NCBI RefSeq assembly: GCF_036227325.1
Contig: NZ_CP109467.1
Span: 8,184,001 to 8,248,000, forward strand
Reading direction: 5' to 3'
DNA from: Streptomyces sp. NBC_01465
Lineage (GTDB): Bacteria > Actinomycetota > Actinomycetes > Streptomycetales > Streptomycetaceae
Length of the DNA: 64,000 bases
Shown here: piece after piece, positions 24,883 to 32,369 of the stretch
Numbering within the stretch: position 1 is the stretch's first letter
How the letters are laid out: each line of letters starts with the position of its first letter
Translations under genes and position numbers: made by a program
The notes under the pieces: generated by a model
Seen by the model: the letters and a program-made list of their open reading frames with translations, nothing else
What the model was told of the DNA's origin: nothing
The model's database searches: none

Positions 24883-25569
24883 CTACGCGTCGAGGGTCAC
24901 CGACGTCGCCTCGCGCAGCGCCCTGCGGCAGAGCGCGTCGGCGCGACGGGTGGTCTCCGGCTGGCGGTAGCCGGGGGCCAGATGCAGCGTGTGGGCGCAG
25001 GCGTTGTCGAGGCTCACCCGGTGGCCGACCGAGACGTAGACCGGCTTCACCGACTCCTGGGTGCGCAGCGCGCGGCCGACGACGTCACCGCCGTCGGCGA
25101 CCAGCGGCGAGGAGTCACCCCGCCGATTGCCGGGCTGCTCGTACGTGAACGTGAAGGGATTCTTGGCGACGCCGATCACCGGCAGTCCGGTGAGCACGCC
25201 CAGATGGCTTGCGAGGCCGAAGCGGCGCGGATGCGCCTGGCCGTAACCGTCGCAGATCACGAGCCCGGGACCGTGCGAGAGCTTCTCCAGGGCGGCCAGG
25301 ACCGTGGGGATCTCGCGGAAGGCGAGCAGCCCGGGGACGTACGGGAAGGCCACCGGACCCACCGCCGTGGCCTCCTCGACGACGGCCAGGGTGGCCGCGT
25401 CGAGGACGACCGCCGCTGCGGCGACGATGTTCCGCTCGTCGTCGTACGCCACGTCGACACCCGTGACGAGACCCGTCCCGGGAGGCGGTCCCGGCTCGTC
25501 CAGCACCACCCGGGTGCGGAGTTCGTCCTGGATCGCGCGGGCCGCCGCTTCGTTGATGGGGGTGTCCAT
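24883..25569 (-). CDS. nfi: endonuclease V (deoxyinosine 3'-endonuclease)
   Basis: The 228-residue protein carries the endonuclease V motifs: GVDVAYDDE with catalytic Asp39, the wedge PYVP (76-79) that opens the strand at the damaged base, FREIPTVLAAL with Glu86, ICDGYGQAHPRRFGLASHLG with Asp107, and IGVAKN. It cuts the second phosphodiester 3' of deoxyinosine in deaminated DNA using Mg2+. Length is normal for the family. The start at ATG 25569 is supported by TAAGCT seven bases upstream on the minus strand, inside the end region of the preceding gene; the longer TTG start adds two residues only. Confidence 0.93.
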   Translation of the reverse strand: MDTPINEAAARAIQDELRTRVVLDEPGPPPGTGLVTGVDVAYDDERNIVAAAAVVLDAATLAVVEEATAVGPVAFPYVPGLLAFREIPTVLAALEKLSHGPGLVICDGYGQAHPRRFGLASHLGVLTGLPVIGVAKNPFTFTYEQPGNRRGDSSPLVADGGDVVGRALRTQESVKPVYVSVGHRVSLDNACAHTLHLAPGYRQPETTRRADALCRRALREATSVTLDA

Positions 25570-25576
25570 GACCAAC

Positions 25577-25582
25577 AGCTTA
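25577..25582 (-). promoter_or_regulatory. candidate -10 element for leaderless endonuclease V transcript
   Basis: TAAGCT on the minus strand ends seven bases before the ATG at 25569. It overlaps the stop codon region of the upstream nitroreductase-family gene, so endonuclease V may have its own promoter as well as read-through. Confidence 0.4.
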
Positions 25583-26029
25583 CGAGTGCGGGTGCTCCGC
25601 AGGTTCGAGTACGAAGACGGGGATCTGCCGGTCCGTCTTCTCCTGGTAGTCGGCGTAGTTGGGGAACGCCGCTACGGCACGCTCCCACCACACGGCCTTC
25701 TCCTCGCCGGTGACCTCACGGGCCGTCATGTCCTGGTGCTCGGTGCCGTCCTGGAGCTCGACGCGGGGGTCGGCCACGACGTTGTGGTACCAGACGGGAT
25801 GCTTGGGTGCGCCGCCCAGCGAGGCCACCGCGGCGTACGCACCCTCGTGCTCGACGCGCATCAGGGGCGACTTGCGGAGCTTGCCGGTCTTCGCGCCGCG
25901 GGTGGTCAGCAGGATCACGGACATGCCGCGCATGGTCATGCCCTCGGTGCCGCCGGACTTCTCGATCCGCTCGACCTGCTCGCGTACCCACGCGGTCGGG
26001 CTCGGTGCGTACTCGCCCTCGAGAGGCAT
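25580..26029 (-). CDS. deazaflavin-dependent nitroreductase-family protein (DDN-like)
   Basis: The 149-residue protein shows the F420-binding split-barrel pattern: [60 protein letters not shown]. The T-x-G-x-x-T/S-G and KHPxWYxNLxAxP segments are diagnostic of the nitroreductase/quinone reductase family typified by mycobacterial Ddn, which uses F420H2 to reduce quinones. Streptomyces make F420. The ATG at 26029 has an AAGGGA sequence upstream. It lies just upstream of endonuclease V on the same strand. Confidence 0.88.
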   Translation of the reverse strand: MPLEGEYAPSPTAWVREQVERIEKSGGTEGMTMRGMSVILLTTRGAKTGKLRKSPLMRVEHEGAYAAVASLGGAPKHPVWYHNVVADPRVELQDGTEHQDMTAREVTGEEKAVWWERAVAAFPNYADYQEKTDRQIPVFVLEPAEHPHS

Positions 26030-26184
26030 GGCAGATGTCCCTTCGTCGGTTGGTACTGACGATGGGCCAACGTACCGGAGGCCCAAAATCGTCCTCGCCC
26101 GAATGGCCCAGCACCGATGTGGGCGGGCGCGGAGCGCAGGGAGAGTGGAGGGGTACCCCCGTAGCCCCTCACCTGGAGACCGCG

Positions 26185-26708
26185 ATGACCTGTATGAACC
26201 GGCGTGACCTCGGTCTGCTCGTCCTGAGGGCGGGAACGGGCGGGGTGCTGATGGCGCACGGCGCGCAGAAACTGCTGGGCTGGTTCGGCGGCGGCGGTAT
26301 CGAAGGCACCAGCGCGGCGATGGAGCACATGGGCTTCCGGCCCGGCAGGCAGAGCGCGATCGCCTCCGGGCTCGGTGAGGCGGGAGGCGGAGCGCTGCTG
26401 GTGCTCGGCCTCGCCACTCCGGCCGCGGGGGCCGCGGCCGCAGGGACGATGGCGGGGCGGTGGCCGTCCACGCGCCCGCCGGGTTCTTCGCCCAGGGCGG
26501 CGGTTTCGAGTACCCCGCCTTCCTCGGCTTCACCGCGGCCGCCATCGGCGTGGCCGGTGCGGGCCGCTACTCCCTCGACCATGCGACGGACCATGTCTTC
26601 GACCAGCCGTGGACGGTCGCGGTCGCCTTCGTCGGCAGCGCGCTCGCGGCAGCGGCCGTGGTCGGCCGCCGCAACAGGGCGCAGAACGCCGCCCAGGACG
26701 AGGAGTAG
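26185..26708 (+). pseudogene. DoxX-family membrane protein broken by a one-base deletion
   Basis: The first part (from ATG 26185, after CTGGAG) reads [48 protein letters not shown], a typical DoxX start. At about 26454-26458 the frame shifts: the reading [12 protein letters not shown] becomes nonsense while the -1 frame continues [40 protein letters not shown] to the TAG at 26706. Restoring one G in the GGGG run rebuilds an uninterrupted protein of about 174 residues with four membrane helices. It is either a recent pseudogene, a programmed or slippage site, or an error in a G run. DoxX proteins are linked to redox and thiol-stress membrane complexes in mycobacteria. Confidence 0.85.
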
Positions 26709-26720
26709 CGGCAGGCGGTC

Positions 26721-27143
26721 TCAGGCGATGGAGGCCGAAATGACGGCTGCCACCGCGAGGTTGCAGGAGGCCGTCACCCATACCGCGGGGTGCGGCTCGG
26801 GGTCGACGAGGGTCGCGCCGAGCTTGCCCGGCGTGACGAGATCGACGACGAAGAACGCGAGGGCCATCATCACCAGGCCCAGCAGCCCGAACGCCGTCGT
26901 CGAGGCGAGGCCCTTGCCGAAGTCGTCGTACGTCGTCCAGATCGACGTGAAGACGATCCCGCCTATGGAGAGCAGCGCGGAGCTCAGCAGCAGCGCCGCG
27001 TTGCGGTTGCGTTCCTCCCAGATCTGACGGCCGAGCTTGCCCGGTGTGAGGGCATCCACCAGGAAGATGCCGAGGATCAACAGCACGACGCCCAGGGCTC
27101 CGTAGGCGGCGGCGCGGCCAAGTCCGTTGACGATGTCGTTCAT
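26721..27143 (-). CDS. DUF350-family membrane protein
   Basis: A 140-residue protein with four predicted membrane helices arranged as two similar halves: AYGALGVVLLILGIFLVDALTPGKLGRQI and AFGLLGLVMMALAFFVVDLVTPGKLGATL. The repeated F-V-D-x-x-TPGKLG motif marks DUF350. Family members occur beside glutathionylspermidine-synthase-like or stress genes, but the function is unknown to me. Its ATG is at 27143 and it converges with the broken DoxX gene, 12 bases apart. Confidence 0.85.
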   Translation of the reverse strand: MNDIVNGLGRAAAYGALGVVLLILGIFLVDALTPGKLGRQIWEERNRNAALLLSSALLSIGGIVFTSIWTTYDDFGKGLASTTAFGLLGLVMMALAFFVVDLVTPGKLGATLVDPEPHPAVWVTASCNLAVAAVISASIA

Positions 27144-27227
27144 GGTGAGGGCTGTCTCCGCACGTGAAGGGTGATCAAGTCAAGGAAGCGCAAAACCTAT
27201 CGCACAGCTGCGCCCAGAGGTATCTGC

Positions 27228-27256
27228 TTGACCTCTATCTTGGTTGGGGTTTTAGC
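27228..27256 (+). promoter_or_regulatory. candidate promoter of the ABC exporter gene
   Basis: TTGACC (27228-27233), 17 bases, TTTAGC (27251-27256) lies 40 bases before the GTG start. The -35 is good and the -10 is weak. The flanking region is locally AT-rich for this genome. Confidence 0.35.
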
Positions 27257-27295
27257 GTTCACGTTGTCCCTCAACAGCACCCTCGGAGGCACTAC

Positions 27296-29185
27296 GTGAG
27301 CATGGAAGTCACCGCGTGGACATCACTGCACAGCGTGATGAACGCGCAACAGGACAAGCGGCCCTTCTCCCGCGCGACGCTGCGCCGGATCGCCGCGTTC
27401 GCCCGCCCGCACCGCACGCAGCTCGTGCAGTTCCTTCTCCTGAGCGTTGTCACCGCCCTGCTCGCCGTCGCAACTCCCGTACTGTCGGGGAGGGTTGTGG
27501 ATGCGATCGTCAAGGGCAAGGCATCCGGCACGGTCACCGCCCTCGCTCTGCTGATCGCCGGGATCGCCCTCGCGGAGGCGGCGCTCGGGCTGCTGACCCG
27601 CTGGCTGTCCTCGACGCTCGGCGAGGGACTGATCCTCGATCTGCGGACCGCGGTCTTCGACCACGTGCAGCGCATGCCGGTCGCATTCTTCACCCGGACC
27701 CGCACCGGGGCGCTCGTGAGCCGGCTCAACAATGATGTGATCGGGGCCCAACGCGCCTTCAGCAGCACGCTGTCGGGGGTCGTGGGCAATGTCGTCACGC
27801 TCGTCCTGACGGTCGCCGTGATGCTCTCCATCTCCTGGCAGATCACCCTGCTCGCGCTGGTTCTGCTGCCGCTCTTCGTGCTCCCTGCCCGCCGCACCGG
27901 CTCCCGCATGGCCCGCCTCCAGCGCGAGGCCGCAGGTCACAACGCGGCCATGGGCACACAGATGACGGAGCGGTTCTCGGCCCCCGGCGCGACCCTGGTG
28001 AAGCTCTTCGGCCGGCCCGCGGACGAGTCCGCCGAGTTCGCCGCCCGCGCCCGCAGAGTCCGCGACATCGGGGTCCGTACGGCCATGGCGCAGTCCGTGT
28101 TCGTCACCGCGCTCACCCTCGTCTCCGCCCTGGCGCTCGCCCTGGTCTACGGGCTGGGCGGTTTCTACGCGCTGCGCGGCCAGTTGGAACCCGGCGCCGT
28201 CGTCGCACTGGCCCTGCTGCTGACCCGGATGTACGCCCCGCTCACCGCACTGGCCGGCGCCCGCGTCGAGGTCATGAGCGCACTCGTCAGCTTCGAGCGG
28301 GTCTTCGAGATCCTCGACCTCAAGCCGCTGATCGCCCAGAAGCCGGACGCGCGCACGGTCCCCGAGGGGCCCGTCGCCGTGGAGTTCGACAACGTCCGCT
28401 TCGGCTACCCGGCCGCCGACAAGGTCTCCCTCGCCTCCCTCGAAGAAGTCGCCACGCTCGACTCCCGGGGCGGCACGGAAGTCCTCCACGGAGTCTCCTT
28501 CCGCGCCGAACCCGGCCAGATGATCGCCCTCGTCGGCTCCTCGGGCGCGGGCAAGTCGACCATCGCCCAACTGCTGCCCCGCCTCTACGACACCGACGAG
28601 GGCGCCGTACGGCTGGGAGGTGTCGACGTACGCGACCTCACCGCCGACTCCATCCGCGCCACCCTCGGCATGGTCACCCAGGACGGCCACCTCTTCCACG
28701 AGTCGGTACGCGCGAACCTGCTGCTCGCCCGGCCGGAGGCGAGCGAGGACGACATCTGGGACGCCCTGCGCCGCTCGCGCCTCGACGCTCTCGTCACCTC
28801 GCTGCCCGACGGCCTCGACACCGTCGTCGGCGAACGCGGCTACCGGCTCTCCGGCGGCGAGCGCCAGCGCCTGACCATCGCCCGCCTCCTCCTCGCCCGC
28901 CAGCGCGTCGTCATCCTCGACGAGGCCACGGCACACCTGGACTCGACGTCCGAGGCGGCCGTGCAGGAAGCGCTGGGGGAGGCCCTGGAGGGCCGGACCG
29001 CGGTCGTCATCGCCCACCGGCTCTCGACCGTACGGGCCGCCGACCTGATCCTCGTCGTCGAGGAAGGCCGGGTCGTGGAGCGCGGCACCCACACCGACCT
29101 CCTCGCCGCGGGCGGCAGGTACGCGGAGCTGTACCGGACCCAGTTCGAGCGCCCGGGCAGGGAGACCGCGGAGCTGACGGGATGA
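27296..29185 (+). CDS. ABC exporter, fused membrane and ATPase domains
   Basis: The 629-residue protein has a six-helix type IV exporter membrane domain (residues about 35-340) followed by an ATPase with Walker A GSSGAGKST, Q-loop MVTQDGHLF, signature LSGGERQRL, Walker B VVILDEATAHLD and H-loop IAHRLSTVRAADLI. One chain is a half-transporter, so it works as a homodimer, or heterodimer with a partner not encoded next door. The exported substrate (lipid, peptide or drug) is not readable. I choose GTG 27296, six bases after GGAGG; ATG 27302 is close behind. The next gene encodes a hydrolase that could be functionally linked but has its own leader. Confidence 0.9.
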   Translation: MSMEVTAWTSLHSVMNAQQDKRPFSRATLRRIAAFARPHRTQLVQFLLLSVVTALLAVATPVLSGRVVDAIVKGKASGTVTALALLIAGIALAEAALGLLTRWLSSTLGEGLILDLRTAVFDHVQRMPVAFFTRTRTGALVSRLNNDVIGAQRAFSSTLSGVVGNVVTLVLTVAVMLSISWQITLLALVLLPLFVLPARRTGSRMARLQREAAGHNAAMGTQMTERFSAPGATLVKLFGRPADESAEFAARARRVRDIGVRTAMAQSVFVTALTLVSALALALVYGLGGFYALRGQLEPGAVVALALLLTRMYAPLTALAGARVEVMSALVSFERVFEILDLKPLIAQKPDARTVPEGPVAVEFDNVRFGYPAADKVSLASLEEVATLDSRGGTEVLHGVSFRAEPGQMIALVGSSGAGKSTIAQLLPRLYDTDEGAVRLGGVDVRDLTADSIRATLGMVTQDGHLFHESVRANLLLARPEASEDDIWDALRRSRLDALVTSLPDGLDTVVGERGYRLSGGERQRLTIARLLLARQRVVILDEATAHLDSTSEAAVQEALGEALEGRTAVVIAHRLSTVRAADLILVVEEGRVVERGTHTDLLAAGGRYAELYRTQFERPGRETAELTG

Positions 29186-29272
29186 CGGGAGGGCGATGAG
29201 TTTCCGGGCCGTCCGGAGTCCCTCCTCCAAGACCGCCACCGCGGACGACCCTGCACGAAGGGACCACCTGCC

Positions 29273-30085
29273 ATGACTTCCGTCCACACCCTCGAGGCCT
29301 CCGGCGTCCGCCTGCACTACGAGATCCGCGGCAAGGGTCCGCTCCTGCTCGTCATGGGAGCGCCGATGGGCGCCGGTGCCTTCGCGCCGCTGGCCGATGC
29401 GCTGGCCGGAGACCACACGGTCGTCACGCACGACCCGCGCGGCATCTCGGGCAGCGTCCTCGACGACCCGGAGCAGGACTCGACACCCGAGCTGCGCGCG
29501 GACGACGCGGCCGCGCTCCTGGACGCGCTCGGCGCCGAGTCCGCGGACGTGTTCGGCAGCAGCGGCGGCGCGGTGACGGGGCTCGCACTGGTCGCCCGGC
29601 ACCCCGGCCGGGTCCGTACCCTCGTCGCACACGAGCCGCCGCTGCTGGAGCTGCTGCCCGACGCGGCCGAGCAGCGCGCCAAGGTCGAGGACCTGGTCGC
29701 CACCTTCCACCGCGAGGGGCTGGAAGCGGCATGGAAGAAGTTCATGGCGGGCGCGGGATTCGACGACGGCGACGACGGCGCCCCCGCGGCGGCGCCGCAG
29801 GAGCCCTCGCTCCAGGACCTCGCCAACAGCGCCCGGTTCTTCGGCCACGAGCTGCGCGCCACCAGCCTCTACCGGGCCGACATCGACGCGCTGAAGTCCG
29901 GTCCCACCCGTGTCGAGGTCGGGATCGGAGCCGACTCGGGCGGCCTGGAGACGGTCCGTACGTCCACGGCACTCGCCGACCTCCTCGGCCGCCCGCCGGT
30001 CGAGTTCCCCGGCGACCACGGAGGGTTCATCGGTCACCCGGCGGAGTTCGCCGAGGTGCTGCGGAAGACACTGTCCGGGGCCTGA
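29273..30085 (+). CDS. alpha/beta hydrolase
   Basis: The 270-residue protein has the alpha/beta hydrolase fold with nucleophile elbow GSSGG (VFGSSGGAVTGLALVARHPGRV), oxyanion-hole region LLLVMGAPMGAGAF, HDPRGISGS after strand 4, and C-terminal GDHGGFIGHPAEFAEVL with the likely catalytic His. The acid may lie in EVGIGADSGG. The substrate is unknown. It starts at ATG 29273 after a GAAGGGA sequence and ends at a strong bidirectional terminator. Confidence 0.87.
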   Translation: MTSVHTLEASGVRLHYEIRGKGPLLLVMGAPMGAGAFAPLADALAGDHTVVTHDPRGISGSVLDDPEQDSTPELRADDAAALLDALGAESADVFGSSGGAVTGLALVARHPGRVRTLVAHEPPLLELLPDAAEQRAKVEDLVATFHREGLEAAWKKFMAGAGFDDGDDGAPAAAPQEPSLQDLANSARFFGHELRATSLYRADIDALKSGPTRVEVGIGADSGGLETVRTSTALADLLGRPPVEFPGDHGGFIGHPAEFAEVLRKTLSGA

Positions 30086-30129
30086 CCGTCCCGTACGGCA
30101 CCGGGCTGCCCCGATGCCGTACGACGGTC
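30084..30129. terminator. bidirectional terminator
   Basis: GACCGTC plus CCGTACGGCA (30084-30100) pairs with TGCCGTACG plus ACGGTC (30115-30129), with a two-base bulge and a 14-base loop. It begins inside the stop of the hydrolase gene and ends two bases before the stop of the convergent LAETG protein. Confidence 0.75.
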
Positions 30130-30130
30130 G

Positions 30131-31528
30131 TCAGCTGGACCTGCGCCGCGCCCAGAGCACGATGCCCGACCCCAGCACCACCAGCGACACCGCGCCGATC
30201 CCCAGCCGGAGGTCGTACTTCCCCGCCCCGGTCTCGGCGAGACTCGGGCCGGTCGGTGCGGCCGGACCCGGGGCGGGCGGCACGGTGCTCGGCGAGGTCG
30301 TGGGGGTCGGCTTCGAGGGCTCGTCGGGGGCGGTGGTCGGCGGAGTCGGCGGGGGCGTCTCCGCCGGCTTCGGCTCGATCCGCAGTGCGGCCAGGGCCTC
30401 GACGCCGGTCGGTGTCCGCTCGCCGCCGTTCGCGGCCGCTGTCAGTTCGGCGCTCACCGTCAGCGGTCCCGCCGGCGCCCCCTCGGCCACCGCAATGGTG
30501 AACTGCGTTGCCGAAGAGCCCGACGGCGCCAGGACTGTCCCCTTCGGGAGCGTTCCGGTCAGTGTGCCGTCGGGGTGGGCGGTCAGCGCGATCCTCTTGC
30601 CCTGCGCCATCACCGTCACGTCCGCGGCGCGCAGTCCCTGCGGTCCCTTGAGCGTCAGTTCCGTACCCGTGTCCGGGTACTCCGGTCCGTCCGCCGGATT
30701 CGTGTACGTCACCGAAGCGGCAGCCGGCGCCGCACCTGCGACGATGCGCGCCGGAGCGGTGACCTTCGCTGCGGCCCGGCCCTCGACGGCGAAGTTGTAG
30801 GTGTTCCCGGCCACCGTGATGCCGTCCACATAGGTGTCGAGCGTGGCCGTCGGCGACCCCAGCCGGCCCACCCGGGCGATGACGCCGAGCGCGCCGTCCC
30901 CGGGGGCGTTGCAGGCCGCGGCGAAGGTCGCGAGCGATGCGTCGCCCTGCGCCGGGACGCCCGCCACGGCGCGCGAGGTGCGCCACAGCGTCGTCCCCGG
31001 GGACTCGAAGGTCTGCCAGGTGTCAGGGACGACACCGGGCCTGCCCTCGGTGTCCGTATGGCGCCCGGGTTCGAAGCTGATCGTCGTGAAGACTCCGCCG
31101 CAGATCATGGGGAACTGCAGGTTGGCGCCGACGTTGCCGGCCGTGGAACGCGCCGAGTTCTGGTAGGTGGAGTAGGAGACCCCCGAGGTCAGCAGGGAGG
31201 TCAGCGTGACCGGGGCGGCGAAAGCATGGGCCGCCTGGGACGTCTCGTCGCCCCCGATGCCCAGATGGAGACTGCCGTCGAGCCAGGTGGCATCGGCGAA
31301 GGCGGCGACCTCCTGGGTCCCGTGGGCGATCCCGGCGTTACCCGGGTCGTCCTGGAGTCTGAACCAGGGCCCTGCGGCACCGAGACCGCCGGGATGAACC
31401 ACGGTCGGGTCCGCGGCGGCGGCCGGCAGGACTCCGGCGCCGGACAGGGCGAGCACGGCCGCGAGGGCGAGGGGCGCGAGCGCGAGGTCGCGCTTCCGCA
31501 ACGGGGGCAGGCTTCGGATCTCGTACAC
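30131..31528 (-). CDS. cell-wall-anchored surface protein with LAETG sortase signal
   Basis: The 465-residue protein has an N-terminal signal peptide (LALAPLALAAVLALSGAGVLPAAAA), a beta-rich ectodomain (residues 45-385), then a Pro/Thr-rich wall-spanning region (PKPAETPPPTPPTTAPDEPSKPTPTTS). The C-terminus is a sorting signal: LAETG, a hydrophobic helix (LGIGAVSLVVLGSGIVLWA) and RRRSS. LAxTG is the motif used by class E sortases in high-GC actinobacteria, including those that anchor Streptomyces chaplins. No sortase gene is nearby. The ectodomain function is unknown. The GTG at 31528 follows AAAAGG at good spacing. Confidence 0.85.
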   Translation of the reverse strand: MYEIRSLPPLRKRDLALAPLALAAVLALSGAGVLPAAAADPTVVHPGGLGAAGPWFRLQDDPGNAGIAHGTQEVAAFADATWLDGSLHLGIGGDETSQAAHAFAAPVTLTSLLTSGVSYSTYQNSARSTAGNVGANLQFPMICGGVFTTISFEPGRHTDTEGRPGVVPDTWQTFESPGTTLWRTSRAVAGVPAQGDASLATFAAACNAPGDGALGVIARVGRLGSPTATLDTYVDGITVAGNTYNFAVEGRAAAKVTAPARIVAGAAPAAASVTYTNPADGPEYPDTGTELTLKGPQGLRAADVTVMAQGKRIALTAHPDGTLTGTLPKGTVLAPSGSSATQFTIAVAEGAPAGPLTVSAELTAAANGGERTPTGVEALAALRIEPKPAETPPPTPPTTAPDEPSKPTPTTSPSTVPPAPGPAAPTGPSLAETGAGKYDLRLGIGAVSLVVLGSGIVLWARRRSS

Positions 31529-31559
31529 AAATGGCCTTTTATCAAATGAATCGCGTCAA

Positions 31560-32369
31560 ATGTCGCATTCGAGTCCCGACACCGTCGGAGGCGCCCGAAT
31601 GGCCGCCGCCGGCTCCCTGCCGCAGGATGGCCTCGTGCCGACGTCAGAGAGAGCGTGGTCCCTCCGGCTGCGCCGCCCGGTCCCGGCCGGGACCGCCGTC
31701 GGGGTCACCGTGGCCGTGCTGGTCCTCACCAATCTGGCGAACAACCGGTGGGCCCGGTCCTGGAGCCTGCCCGTCTCGCTCCTCGCCACCGGTGTGCTGC
31801 TGGGCATCATGTACTGGGCCGGCGGCGGGTGGCGCGACGTCGGGCTCGCGCGGAGCAGCCTGGGGCGGGGACTGCGCTGGGCGGCCGCCATCATCGCTGT
31901 CGTCGCCGCGGGCTATGCGTGTGCGGCGGCGCTGCCCTGGACCAGCGACCTGTTCTCCGACCAGCGCTACAGCGAGCTCGGCGCAGGTGACGTCGCGTGG
32001 CGCGCGCTGGTGGACGTACCGTTCGGCACCGTACTGCTGGAGGAAGTCGCGTTCCGCGGCGTGCTGTACGGGCTCCTCCTGCGCATCCGGGGCCCGCTCG
32101 GCGCGACCCTGATCTCCTCGGCGCTGTTCGGCCTGTGGCACATCCTTCCGAGCCTCTCCCTCGCCACCGCGAAACCCGCGCTCGACCCGGGCTTCGGGGG
32201 CACGCTCCTCGGCACGGTTCTGGTCGACGCCGGGGCCGTACTGTTCACGGCCGTCTCCGGCTGCGTCTTCTGCGAGCTGCGCCGCCGCAGCGACAGCCTG
32301 CTGGCCCCGATGGGACTGCACTGGGCCACCAACGCCCTGGGCTACATCTTCGGATTCCTGCTCCGCTAG
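31560..32369 (+). CDS. CPBP-family intramembrane metalloprotease
   Basis: The protein has about eight membrane helices and the CPBP (Abi) motifs: EEVAFRG (EExxxR, motif 1), LFGLWHI (FxxxH, motif 2) and LHWATNALGY (HxxxN, motif 4). These enzymes belong to the Rce1-like glutamic/metallo intramembrane proteases; substrates in Streptomyces are unknown. The frame opens at ATG 31560, but a GTG at 31635 just before the first membrane segment may be the true start, since residues 1-25 look unstructured. The stop overlaps that of the convergent DUF2319-type gene within CTAG. Confidence 0.83.
   Translation: MSHSSPDTVGGARMAAAGSLPQDGLVPTSERAWSLRLRRPVPAGTAVGVTVAVLVLTNLANNRWARSWSLPVSLLATGVLLGIMYWAGGGWRDVGLARSSLGRGLRWAAAIIAVVAAGYACAAALPWTSDLFSDQRYSELGAGDVAWRALVDVPFGTVLLEEVAFRGVLYGLLLRIRGPLGATLISSALFGLWHILPSLSLATAKPALDPGFGGTLLGTVLVDAGAVLFTAVSGCVFCELRRRSDSLLAPMGLHWATNALGYIFGFLLR

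Noticed and set aside
26148..26160. GGGGTACCCC palindrome upstream of the broken DoxX gene as a copper or sigma-B type site
   Set aside because: It lacks the AT-flanked arms of the CsoR site at 12358 and no GTTT -35 lies at sigma-B spacing.
27323..30037. 900-codon minus-strand open frame opposite the ABC exporter and hydrolase
   Set aside because: It mirrors the codon pattern of the two real genes and reads as low-complexity Gly/Arg/Val sequence; such antisense frames are common at this GC content.
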